A stretch of DNA of 37,689 nucleotides, from assembly GCF_013523125.1 (NCBI RefSeq), contig NZ_JAAMQJ010000044.1, positions 1 through 37,689 of the forward strand. The letters run 5' to 3'. The notes below the pieces were generated by a model. It worked only from the letters and a program-made list of their open reading frames with translations. It was not told where the DNA came from and made no database searches. Origin of the DNA: Pseudomonas entomophila. GTDB lineage: Bacteria > Pseudomonadota > Gammaproteobacteria > Pseudomonadales > Pseudomonadaceae. Made by a program: the position numbers and the translations under genes. Shown here piece after piece: positions 30,771 to 37,689 of this stretch. Positions within the stretch are counted from its first letter, which is position 1. The number at the start of each line of letters is the position of its first letter.

Positions 30771-31436
30771 ATGAAGCGCGATCACACCATCGGCACCGCA
30801 ATTCGGACGCGGCGGCAGGCGCTTAAATGGTCGTTGCAAAGCCTGATCGATGCCTCCGGTTTGGAGATATCGAGCGGCCACCTCGCGACCATTGAGACAA
30901 AGGACATTGCGCCTAGCGTTTATGTCGCCGCCGCCCTTGCGAAAGGGCTCGGAACCACCGTTGACGCATTGCTGCGAGAGACTCAAGACCCGGAAAGATT
31001 CAGCGAGCCTACCGTCAATATTCAGCGTGTCCCCCTTGTCACCTGGGAGACCGCCAACGAATGGGCCAGAAACCCCGATGCTAGAAGGCTTCCGTCGGGT
31101 ACTGAGTGGGTCGTACCAACCGATACACCGGTCGGCCAAGTCTTCGCTTTGAAAGTCCGCGACGAGAGCATGCAGTCACCCTCGGGCGTCAGCTTTCCGG
31201 CTGGCTTTACCCTTTTCGTCGACCCTTCCCGCAAGCCCGGTGTAGGTGACTACGTGGTCGCGCACCTGGGTGACCCCACTGCGCCGGTCTTCAAGAAACT
31301 GGTTCGAGACGGGTCGGCGTTCTACCTGCAGTCCCTGAATCCGCAGTTCCCCATGCAGCAGGTCGGTGATACATTCGAGAGCATAGGTGTCGTCGTCGGC
31401 CTGCGGGCGGCGTTCGACAAAGGAGGGGTTCTATAA
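30771..31436 (+). CDS. CI-like repressor, HTH plus S24 peptidase domain
   Basis: A 221-residue prophage repressor. HTH of the Xre/CI type lies at about residues 8-45 (IRTRRQALKWSLQSLIDASGLEISSGHLATIETK). The C-terminal S24 domain has catalytic Ser133 (RDESMQSPSG) and Lys176 (VFKKLVRDG), and LQSLNPQFPMQQV matches lambda CI closely. The residues at the expected self-cleavage site, 37 before Ser133, are Ala95-Asn96 rather than Ala-Gly. GGAGAGGG precedes the ATG. It would maintain the linear plasmid-prophage by shutting the divergent early promoter. Confidence 0.93.
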   Translation: MKRDHTIGTAIRTRRQALKWSLQSLIDASGLEISSGHLATIETKDIAPSVYVAAALAKGLGTTVDALLRETQDPERFSEPTVNIQRVPLVTWETANEWARNPDARRLPSGTEWVVPTDTPVGQVFALKVRDESMQSPSGVSFPAGFTLFVDPSRKPGVGDYVVAHLGDPTAPVFKKLVRDGSAFYLQSLNPQFPMQQVGDTFESIGVVVGLRAAFDKGGVL

Positions 31437-31452
31437 AAAGAGCGTCGCTGTC

Positions 31453-31466
31453 TTCTAAATATAGAG
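31453..31466 (+). promoter_or_regulatory. isolated repressor operator downstream of the repressor gene
   Basis: TTCTAAATATAGAG, the best match to the switch operators, 17 bases after the repressor stop and 270 bases before rep. It suggests control of a transcript made from this region, or looping with the main operators. Confidence 0.65.
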
Positions 31467-31693
31467 CGGACGACGTAAAGTAGCGGGGCTACCCGCTAAC
31501 GAGCTGTATTTTTTCAAAGGCTAGAAAGGACAAAGGCCGGGGGGCTTTAGCAACCCCCCGGCCTTCGCGATAGACGCACACCTTGCGGTGTCTTACTGCA
31601 GCACATCTGATTATCTGTTTTAGCGGGCAGGTAATCAGCAAAAGAACTTGCCGTTCAGTGCTCAGTTTAGGCCCATGATGGGTCACGTCAATC
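31467..31693. other. structured gene-free region upstream of rep
   Basis: Three hairpins in about 110 bases: AAGGCCGGGGGG/CCCCCCGGCCTT (31533-31565, 12-base perfect stem, 9-base loop); ACACC-TTGC-GGTGT (31578-31591); and TGATTATCTG/CAGGTAATCA (31608-31637, one mismatch). No T-tract follows on the plus strand. On the minus strand the first stem is followed by TTGTCCTTTC, a poor terminator. The layout would suit an RNA-based copy-control or immunity element, but this is speculative. Confidence 0.5.
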
Positions 31694-31736
31694 GTTTGTA
31701 CCTTTTCACCTTTGTACTTTTGACCAAAGGGACAAG
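31694..31736. repeat. octamer array immediately upstream of rep
   Basis: TTTGTACC, TTTTCACC, TTTGTAC, TTTTGACC and AAAGGGAC follow each other directly up to the rep start; AAAGGGACAAG also serves as the ribosome site. Same words as the par array, so rep expression may be under the same DNA-binding protein. Confidence 0.65.
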
Positions 31737-34700
31737 ATGACAAACGTACCACGGAGCACCGGTCTAGGGGCCTTCTATAAGGAGCGATTCGACTCCGACC
31801 CCTACAACCTGCTGGCTTACTTCGACGCGGACATCGCCGCCGTCGCCGCTGACGCTTCGCTCAAATGGGCATCGGTCAGCGCCAGCATTCGCCTCAACGG
31901 GCTGAAACTCAGCAAGTATTCAAAGACCAAGATCGAGGCCACGGAAACCCGCTACCACGGCAAGCTGATGGTGTGGGGCGACCTACGTACCAGCGAGCCG
32001 AAAAAGGCTGGTCACGAGCCGATCACCTTCCCGCAGCTGACTTTCAGCAACAACGTAACCGGCGCCGTTACCTGGAGCGGTTTCGCTGCGCTCCTGGAAC
32101 TGTACCGGCGCGAGCGGGGGCTTGAGCAAACCGAGCAGCAACAGAAGTTCATGGCCGAGCAGGCCAAGCGACGCGCCGAGCGCGAGCAGCGCCAGCAGGC
32201 CGAAGAGGCCGAGGCGAAAGCCCGCGCCGAGCGTATCCATGCCGAGCGCCTGGCTTTCGAGCGCACCTGGTTCACCGGCGAGCGCAGCACCTTCACCTAT
32301 GAGGAGCAACGCGGCAAAGCCTCTCGCCTGCTCGAGGGCTTCGTCGAACTGATCGGCCCGGAAGACGGCACCGCTCCTTACCTAGTCAAAAAACAGATTT
32401 CCGACATTGCGTCACGCTTCGAAATGAAAAGAATGCGTGACCGTCACGGTGTGTTCACTGCGATTCCCCTCTACGACATTCACCGCAATTTCATCGGCCT
32501 GCAGCGTCTCTACGACGACAAAAAGCTGCAGGGTACTGGCGTCAAGATGGACGGCGCTCACTGCGTGCTGGGCGACCTGGAGTCGGCAGACTACCGGTAT
32601 TCCGTCGAAGGCTTTGCAACCGGCGCCAGCGTCTACTTGGCCGAGCTCGAGGCGAAACGCAACGTCGCGGTAGTGATCACGTTCAACGTCGACAACCTGT
32701 CGAAGGTGCTCCAGGTCTACGCCAAGTTTTACCCGGCCTGGCGCTTCACCAACGCCGCCGACAATGACCAATGGAAAGCCACCGGCAACGCCGGCCACCT
32801 CGCCGCGCTCGACATTCACCGTGAGCTGCAGCACGTAAGCACCCTGCCTCAGTTCGACCTGAGCGACGAGGAAGTCGCCGCAGCTAAGGCGACCGGCAAG
32901 GGGCCAACCGACTGGAATGACTACCACGTCCTCTACGGCCTGAAAGCCACGGCCAAAGCCCTGCGCTCCAGGGCGAACGCGGTACGCGCCGAGAAAGACT
33001 GGTTCACCTACTGCCTGCAACGCGTGAAATACAGCGGCAAGCTCGCCGATAAAGCCGCAAAAATGGCGATCAGCTCGGGCATGAACCTGGTGCCGATCAA
33101 GTACAGCACCGACGAGGTAATCGAGCGCGTGCTCGAGCAGCTCCCCGTCGTCTGTCCTGACGCGCTGCGTATCAAGCTGCGCAGCCTGGCCCTTTGGATC
33201 GCTCGCGACCGACTGGCCAAAGCTCAGCAATTGCGTAGCTTCTCGCCTGCCGCACTGAACAAGCCGCACATTCAATACATGCCGATCGCAGCAGTGCCGC
33301 ACCCCGTGCACGGTGGCCCTATGATCCCGCCACACCTGGCCGACCTGATCGAGAGCCTGGAGGGTATCGTCATCACACGGGCTCCGATGGGTTCGGGCAA
33401 AACCGAGGACCTGATCGCGCCATTGCTGCAGGCTTCGGCCAAAGGCGCCTATGTGGCACACCGTATTTCTCTGCTGGACGACGCCACTGCACGCCTGAAT
33501 CTCAAGCGCGGTACCGAGGAACAGGCCGACATTTCGGTCGAGCACTATAAGCACGTCCAGGCGCACCACATGCCCTACGTCTCCCATCTGGCCTGCTGCG
33601 TCAACAGCCTGACCAACCAGAAGTTCTACAACGCCGAGGATCGCAGCTGGTTCACCACGCTGGAGACGCTCTGCATCGACGAAGCAAGCCAGGTTATCCG
33701 CCACACCACCACCGGCCCAGTCGAGGGGCGCGTCAGGGTCATGGATGCACTGATCGAGGCTGTCGCCTCGGCCAAGCGCGTGCTGCTGTGCGACGCCGAC
33801 GCGAATGACACTGTTATCGAGTTCTGCGAACTGGCCCGCCCTGGGCAGATCATCACCGTTATCGAGGTGACCAGTACCGGCAGCGATATTCGCGTCGACC
33901 ACGGCGACGACGAGAGTGTCTGGCAGCTGGCCGTCGACAAAATCTGCGCCGGGCGCAAGGTCCTGGTAGCGAACGATTCCGCCGAAAGCGCCAAACGCAT
34001 GGCGGCGCTGATAGAGCAGAAGGTCAAAGACGGCGAGTGCAACCCCGTGCGCATGCTCCTGGTGCACTCCGAAAGTAAGGCCGACGAGGACGTCGAGGCG
34101 TTCCTCAGCGACCCCAAAGAGGAGGCGCTCAAGTACGACGTGCTGATCTACTCCCCGGCGATTTCGTCCGGGGTATCGATGGCCTGGGCGAAGCCGCATT
34201 TTGACTGCCACTTTGGCCTGTTCAGCGGCAACACTGTCGGCCCGTCCGACGCTATGCAGATGATGCGCCGCGACCGTACCGCGAAACACTATATCGTCGG
34301 CATTGGCCACGCTTCGGCCCAGCGCGAGACGAACCCCGACGTCATGTATCGTGGCATGCTGGCGCTCGAGAACCTGGCCTGCCAGATCGAGCACACCCCC
34401 GACGAGTACAAGGTCACCAGGAAGAAAACAGCCTTCGACAAGGTTTATCTGTCCGCCGTTACCTCGGAAAACCGTGCGCGCTCGGGCTTTGCCAATAACC
34501 TGCTGCTGATGCTCGAGGCCGAGGGTTACCAGGTGCAGCGCCTGGACCTCAAGGGTGCCGAGGAGGAGCTCGCCGCCCAGTCCCGGGAAAACCGGAAGTT
34601 CGCGGGCGAGCTGGTGTTCGCCAAGCGCATGGACCTTATCGACCGCGTGGCCACACCGACCGAGGAGGAGTTCGTAAAGCTCCACCGGCAGGAGGTGCTC

Positions 34701-35585
34701 AGCGAGAGCGAAAGCGCGCAAGTCGACCGCTATCACATCGAGAACCAGCTCGGCGTAGACGAGATTACCGCCGACGACGTCGCGTTCTATGACGATCGCG
34801 GCGTGCGAAAAGTCGTCGCCCTGGAGCTGCTGCAGTCCAGCGACAAACAGGCCGAGGCTTACGACCTGGCGCAGCGCAAGGCGCGGGTCGTGCTGACGCA
34901 ACACCGCTTCAAGGCGACGCCACGGGCAATGCTCGAGCGCATTTTCGAGATTCTGACCCTCGACCGCTTCACCGGCGAAGGTGAGTTCAGCAGCAAGCAG
35001 TGCCGCGAGGTCCTCGACTTCGTCCGCACTGATCAAGAAACACTGGACCTCTACAACACGCTCGGCCTCGGGCGCTACATCCCGTCGCTGGCCTCTAAGC
35101 TCTGCGCCACCACGCTGGTTAAGTCGATCCTGGAGAAGCTCGGGCAAACTGCTATCAAGCGGTCGACGAACGGGCAGAACTTGTTCGCGCTCAAGCCTGA
35201 TAATTGGGAGTTCGTCATGGGCTACGTACAGCGCCGTGCAGCGAAGAACGTCCACTCCCTGACCACCCACGAGCACGAGCCCTCGCACCAGCCGCTGCTG
35301 GCGCCAGAGGAGCTCGCAGACCTGCCAGCCGCACTGCTGACCCACGGCGCCAGCAGTGACACTTTGCAGAGTGAGGGTGTAAGCACAGAAGGAAAGTATC
35401 ACTTGAATACTGCGGAACGGATTTTCGCTGTAGCCGCGCAATGCGACCTCCCGCCCGGTATCTCTGCTGCTCGAGTGGTGGGGGCGCTGAACCCCGATAT
35501 CGCGGTTCGACTGGCTGATCCGGGAATCGACCTGGCCTCGGCAAAATGGATGCTCAACTACGCGGCCCAGCTCATTGCCCGGTAA
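31737..35585 (+). CDS. replication protein, Toprim primase plus helicase (N15 RepA type)
   Basis: A 1282-residue multi-domain protein similar in size and plan to N15 RepA (about 1325), which alone drives initiation. Residues 1-128 form an N-terminal domain; about 129-180 is a coiled coil rich in Glu, Gln and Arg; about 265-365 is a Toprim primase with Glu291 (VEGFATG) and Asp342/Asp344 (NAADND). The helicase part has Walker A APMGSGKTE (549-557) and DEAS (648-651). The C-terminal 450 residues are unassigned. In N15 the origin lies within repA, and that may hold here too. Start ATG 31737 follows AAAGGGACAAG. Confidence 0.9.
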   Translation: MTNVPRSTGLGAFYKERFDSDPYNLLAYFDADIAAVAADASLKWASVSASIRLNGLKLSKYSKTKIEATETRYHGKLMVWGDLRTSEPKKAGHEPITFPQLTFSNNVTGAVTWSGFAALLELYRRERGLEQTEQQQKFMAEQAKRRAEREQRQQAEEAEAKARAERIHAERLAFERTWFTGERSTFTYEEQRGKASRLLEGFVELIGPEDGTAPYLVKKQISDIASRFEMKRMRDRHGVFTAIPLYDIHRNFIGLQRLYDDKKLQGTGVKMDGAHCVLGDLESADYRYSVEGFATGASVYLAELEAKRNVAVVITFNVDNLSKVLQVYAKFYPAWRFTNAADNDQWKATGNAGHLAALDIHRELQHVSTLPQFDLSDEEVAAAKATGKGPTDWNDYHVLYGLKATAKALRSRANAVRAEKDWFTYCLQRVKYSGKLADKAAKMAISSGMNLVPIKYSTDEVIERVLEQLPVVCPDALRIKLRSLALWIARDRLAKAQQLRSFSPAALNKPHIQYMPIAAVPHPVHGGPMIPPHLADLIESLEGIVITRAPMGSGKTEDLIAPLLQASAKGAYVAHRISLLDDATARLNLKRGTEEQADISVEHYKHVQAHHMPYVSHLACCVNSLTNQKFYNAEDRSWFTTLETLCIDEASQVIRHTTTGPVEGRVRVMDALIEAVASAKRVLLCDADANDTVIEFCELARPGQIITVIEVTSTGSDIRVDHGDDESVWQLAVDKICAGRKVLVANDSAESAKRMAALIEQKVKDGECNPVRMLLVHSESKADEDVEAFLSDPKEEALKYDVLIYSPAISSGVSMAWAKPHFDCHFGLFSGNTVGPSDAMQMMRRDRTAKHYIVGIGHASAQRETNPDVMYRGMLALENLACQIEHTPDEYKVTRKKTAFDKVYLSAVTSENRARSGFANNLLLMLEAEGYQVQRLDLKGAEEELAAQSRENRKFAGELVFAKRMDLIDRVATPTEEEFVKLHRQEVLSESESAQVDRYHIENQLGVDEITADDVAFYDDRGVRKVVALELLQSSDKQAEAYDLAQRKARVVLTQHRFKATPRAMLERIFEILTLDRFTGEGEFSSKQCREVLDFVRTDQETLDLYNTLGLGRYIPSLASKLCATTLVKSILEKLGQTAIKRSTNGQNLFALKPDNWEFVMGYVQRRAAKNVHSLTTHEHEPSHQPLLAPEELADLPAALLTHGASSDTLQSEGVSTEGKYHLNTAERIFAVAAQCDLPPGISAARVVGALNPDIAVRLADPGIDLASAKWMLNYAAQLIAR

Positions 35586-35593
35586 CCGCGCTA

Positions 35594-35613
35594 TACTGTA
35601 TGAAAGTACAGTA
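35594..35613 (+). promoter_or_regulatory. LexA (SOS) box
   Basis: CTGTATGAAAGTACAG at 35596-35611 fits CTGT-N8-ACAG exactly, and the symmetric arms extend to TACTGTA/TACAGTA. A TATACT -10-like element at 35592-35597 overlaps it. It lies 35 bases upstream of the small gene at 35646 and just after the rep stop. Confidence 0.85.
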
Positions 35614-35645
35614 GTGGCTTTTTAACACGAGGGGAGGGAATCACC

Positions 35646-35912
35646 TTGCAGTGCCAGGATAAAATGGACGTAGCGTCCGCCAAACTCAGTCGCATTCGGT
35701 CCATGCTTAGCGTGGCGCTCAAGGCGGGAGCGGAGGCAACCAAAGGGGAACTGCTCGACGCGATCGAGTCAGCTCTCGAGGGAATCGACGCGGCAGACGC
35801 CGCGCTCAGGGAGGGAGAAAATCAGGGGGTTATGCCGGGGCGACCTGCCCCGGCAGACTTGGCAGGCAACTGCCATGATCAGCGCGTGGTGCCGTTGCCC
35901 ACCAGGTCCTGA
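35646..35912 (+). CDS. SOS-controlled small protein, candidate antirepressor (88 aa)
   Basis: A TTG start at 35646 is favoured by the strong ribosome site GGGGAGGG about 8 bases upstream; an ATG at 35664 is an alternative. The product is helical (DKMDVASAKLSRIRSMLSVALKAGAEATKGELLDAIESALEGIDAADAALREG in segments), with an unstructured tail. It follows a consensus LexA box and overlaps the 3' end of the convergent protelomerase gene by 34 bases. Small LexA-controlled proteins in temperate phages commonly antagonise repressors (186 Tum, Gifsy antirepressors). No sequence family is recognised, so that role is inferred. Confidence 0.65.
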   Translation: MQCQDKMDVASAKLSRIRSMLSVALKAGAEATKGELLDAIESALEGIDAADAALREGENQGVMPGRPAPADLAGNCHDQRVVPLPTRS

Positions 35913-37426
35913 TAGGCGCTCTCCCTGCTGTCACCTTCGCCCCTGGCAACCTCAACGCCATTGACTTTCGCGACAGCAAGCCACACCCCATTCACCTCAG
36001 AAACCGAAATGCGCGGTTTCGCTTTGGCCACCTCGTCCGGGACGACCGGCGCCACCGCTCTGATCGAGCGGTTAGGGGTGGCGAGGGCCTCGCTGGCCAG
36101 CTCTAGGTACTCTTTAATCAGCGGGCGGTAGCTGCCGACGTTCACGCTGATGGCCTTCTGAGTGATCCGTGCATCTGGCGCGGCCTTGACGGTGTCCTTT
36201 ACCCAACGGTGAATTTTGAGCATCGCCTCGCGACCGTCGACCTTCTCGTGCTTGTCCAGGGCCTCGAGCGCCTCGAGCCGGCTCGCGTAGGGGCTGTCGA
36301 TCGCTTCGGACGCAGCGGGCTTCGTGTAATCGATCTTGAATTGCTTGTATGAGCGCTGCGTGATCGCGTCGCCGTGGCCGAGCATTTCGCGCCAGAACAC
36401 ATCCTCGTTTACGCTTTTCCACTTGGCGTCCCGCCCGAAATGGAGTTCGAAGACGACCCGCGCCCAGATCGCCCGGGAGTCCTTGAACACACGCTCGTCG
36501 CTGCCCAGCATGCGCTTGGCCAACTGGTTCAGGTTGCTGTGCACGCGGTTGTTAATCGCGACGTTGTCCAGGTGCTGCAGCTCCAGAGCCTCGGGCAGGC
36601 TGCGCAGCTTGGCCAGCGCTTCGAGCACGGCGTCTGCCTGCACAAGGGTGTAAATGCGATAGCTAGAGCTGTAATCGAGGCCCTCGCGGCGCTTGGCCTG
36701 GCCGCTGAACTCGAGCTCGTACTCGCCGACCTTCTCGAAACGCCCCTGCTTGATCACTTCAATCTCACGGCGCCCGGTGGCCAGCGCAATGCCGAGCGCC
36801 AGATGGGAGAAGTACGGGGCGGCAACGCCGTCGCGCACCTGGACGCTGTAGAACAGCTCGTTGATGGTGTCGATCAGCTGGTAGTAGTTGACCTGGACGG
36901 TGTTCGTCGCCTTTTCCTCGAGCGCCTCTGCGGCCTCGTCGGCGAGCTGGTCGCGGGTGATGTTCGGCAGGGTCAGGTGCCGCATAACCTCGTGATCGAG
37001 CTTCATCTCGCTGATATCGCGGTAGGCGTCGGCGTCCTTGTCCTGGCGCACGAGAACAACCAGGTCGTGGTGAGCGACGCGCAGGTCGGAGATACGGGCG
37101 TGCTCGAGCAGCGCCTGCAGCTCCTCGGCATATTTCGGGTAACGCTTGGCCAGGCGCTGCACGCTCTCCTCGAGCGAATGGTGCTTCCAGTTCTGAGCGG
37201 TGATCGCCTTGCGCACAGTGGTCAGGTAGCGGCGATAGCTCGAGGCGCGAATTTTGTCCTCGCTCTTGCGGCGCTTGTCCTCGTACAGCGCGTTTTTCAG
37301 GCGATCGGCTAGGCGTCCGATGCGCTTCGTCTTCTCGCTCCTGGAGAGCTCCTGGTTATCGTCCACTGCCTTGACGTCGGTGATCAGATTCTCGATCAGT
37401 TCGCCCAGCTCTACCTTGCGCGCCAT
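35879..37426 (-). CDS. tel: protelomerase (hairpin telomere resolvase)
   Basis: A 515-residue resolvase of the TelN/TelK family (usual 520-640). Catalytic residues are conserved with TelK spacing: Arg220 (ATGRRE), Lys245 (SGQAKRR), Arg318 (KDSRAIWAR), His351 (MLGHGD), nucleophile Tyr360 (QRSYKQF). It cuts the joined telomere and forms the two hairpins. Residues 1-200 are helical and would clamp DNA; a short beta-rich domain lies at 465-515 (RISVSEVNGVWLAVAKVNGVEVA). GAGGAGGC precedes the ATG. The gene is transcribed away from the right telomere, so its promoter lies among the subtelomeric repeats. Confidence 0.95.
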   Translation of the reverse strand: MARKVELGELIENLITDVKAVDDNQELSRSEKTKRIGRLADRLKNALYEDKRRKSEDKIRASSYRRYLTTVRKAITAQNWKHHSLEESVQRLAKRYPKYAEELQALLEHARISDLRVAHHDLVVLVRQDKDADAYRDISEMKLDHEVMRHLTLPNITRDQLADEAAEALEEKATNTVQVNYYQLIDTINELFYSVQVRDGVAAPYFSHLALGIALATGRREIEVIKQGRFEKVGEYELEFSGQAKRREGLDYSSSYRIYTLVQADAVLEALAKLRSLPEALELQHLDNVAINNRVHSNLNQLAKRMLGSDERVFKDSRAIWARVVFELHFGRDAKWKSVNEDVFWREMLGHGDAITQRSYKQFKIDYTKPAASEAIDSPYASRLEALEALDKHEKVDGREAMLKIHRWVKDTVKAAPDARITQKAISVNVGSYRPLIKEYLELASEALATPNRSIRAVAPVVPDEVAKAKPRISVSEVNGVWLAVAKVNGVEVARGEGDSRESAYQDLVGNGTTR

Positions 37427-37445
37427 GCTGCCTCCTCGGCATTCA

Positions 37446-37480
37446 CCCTTGTACCTGTTTCAACAGCGTAGCCCCTTTGG
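37446..37480. repeat. weak octamer matches upstream of tel
   Basis: CCTTGTACC and CCCCTTTGGC, two degenerate matches to the octamer family, lie in the tel leader. They are weaker than the arrays at par, terminase and rep. Confidence 0.35.
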
Positions 37481-37586
37481 CATACACCGCAACACCAGAC
37501 CAATCATACACCCATTTGCCATGTATGTATACACCTTTTCGCACGTCTACATACACCCTCACACTAAATCCCTAAATACATACACC
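37481..37586 (+). repeat. right subtelomeric CATACACC repeats
   Basis: Five copies in the same orientation: 37481-37488, 37505-37512, 37528-37535 (TATACACC), 37550-37557 and 37579-37586. Distances are about 22-29 bases, close to two or three helical turns. They fill the tel promoter region and are matched by copies near the left telomere. Probable binding sites for protelomerase or a regulator of tel. Confidence 0.75.
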
Positions 37587-37633
37587 CATGTAGTCAATCC
37601 AGGTAGAGTATTACATGGTGGATAGGTGCAAGG

Positions 37634-37689
37634 GTGCATGCACCCCTACGGCCTTCTATACGTATAGAAGGCCGTAGGGGTGCATGCAC
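37634..37689. other. right hairpin telomere (read-through palindrome)
   Basis: A perfect inverted repeat with 28-base arms centred between 37661 and 37662 on CTATAC|GTATAG, cut only by the window end. The inner 24 bases equal the left core; the flank differs (CGTAGGGGTG). Bases 37662-37689 are probably a mirror copy produced by reading around the hairpin. An additional small palindrome GTGCATGCAC lies at the outer edge of each arm. Confidence 0.9.

Noticed and set aside
30025..31436. Quorum-sensing switch like VqmA/Qtip of VP882
   Set aside because: No LuxR-type receptor or other signal receptor gene is seen anywhere in the window; the only small candidate antirepressor is under a LexA box.
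31489..31752. Possible 87-codon gene on the minus strand between repressor and rep
   Set aside because: It crosses the strong hairpin and the octamer array, has no ribosome site and no plausible protein features. The region is better read as regulatory.
32412..35441. Very long open frame (about 1009 codons) antisense to the replication gene
   Set aside because: It is the mirror of a GC-rich gene with few stops in that frame. The plus-strand frame has Toprim and Walker motifs and a good ribosome site; the antisense product has no recognisable domain.
1..37689. Integrase and attachment sites
   Set aside because: No integrase is seen apart from the protelomerase, whose catalytic spacing and palindromic end sites fit telomere resolution, not integration. 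No tRNA gene or att-like direct repeats were noticed.

Overview
The window is a nearly complete linear plasmid-prophage (a telomere phage) of the N15 / VP882 / phiHAP-1 life-style, with a P2-type contractile tail. Both ends are palindromes with a shared core centred on CTATAC|GTATAG (centres at 26/27 and 37661/37662). This is what an assembler produces when it reads around a covalently closed hairpin. The real molecule would therefore be about 37,635 bp, and the outermost 26 and 28 bases would be mirror copies. A protelomerase with a full catalytic set (R220, K245, R318, H351, Y360) sits next to the right end. The GC-rich coding style, a CTGT-N8-ACAG LexA box and the type of tail-fibre N-terminus suggest a Pseudomonas or related gammaproteobacterial host. 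That host call is an inference.

Layout. 1-496: left telomere, subtelomeric CATACACC repeats, and an octamer array with the par promoter. 497-3381 (+): a ParA / small ribbon-helix-helix partition pair, then small accessory genes including a secreted protein with five 17-residue Asp-rich repeats, closed by a terminator facing the late operon. 24021 down to 3432 (-): the virion genes in the order small and large terminase, gpW-like connector, portal, protease-capsid fusion, connector and tail-completion genes, baseplate V-W-J-I, fibre H, a second fibre-like protein, sheath, tube, E/E' chaperones with a T TTT TTG frameshift site, tape measure, U, X, D. 26170-24249 (-): holin, SAR endolysin, Rz with embedded Rz1, and a gp49/gp66-family gene. 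30624-26432 (-): the early operon, including a DksA/TraR-like zinc finger, a phage-82-type Q antiterminator, TerB and small membrane, Ser-rich and zinc-ribbon proteins. 30625-30770: divergent switch with CI-like operators. 30771-31436 (+): S24-type repressor. 31437-31736: structured, gene-free region. 31737-35585 (+): 1282-residue Toprim/helicase replication protein. 35594-35912 (+): a LexA-boxed small gene. 37426-35879 (-): protelomerase, then the right telomere.

How it may work together. Rep copies the linear plasmid, protelomerase resolves the joined telomeres, and ParA with its RHH partner segregates it. The repressor shuts the leftward early promoter. After induction, Q would let polymerase pass the terminators in front of the lysis genes and transcribe about 23 kb of late genes. 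Two points deserve most attention. (i) A family of TTTGTACC / ACCTTTG octamers recurs at the par, terminase, pre-lysis, rep and (weakly) tel control regions, like a dispersed centromere or regulon. (ii) The repressor has Ala-Asn where the autocleavage Ala-Gly is expected, while an unrelated small gene carries a consensus SOS box. Together these suggest induction through a LexA-controlled antirepressor.
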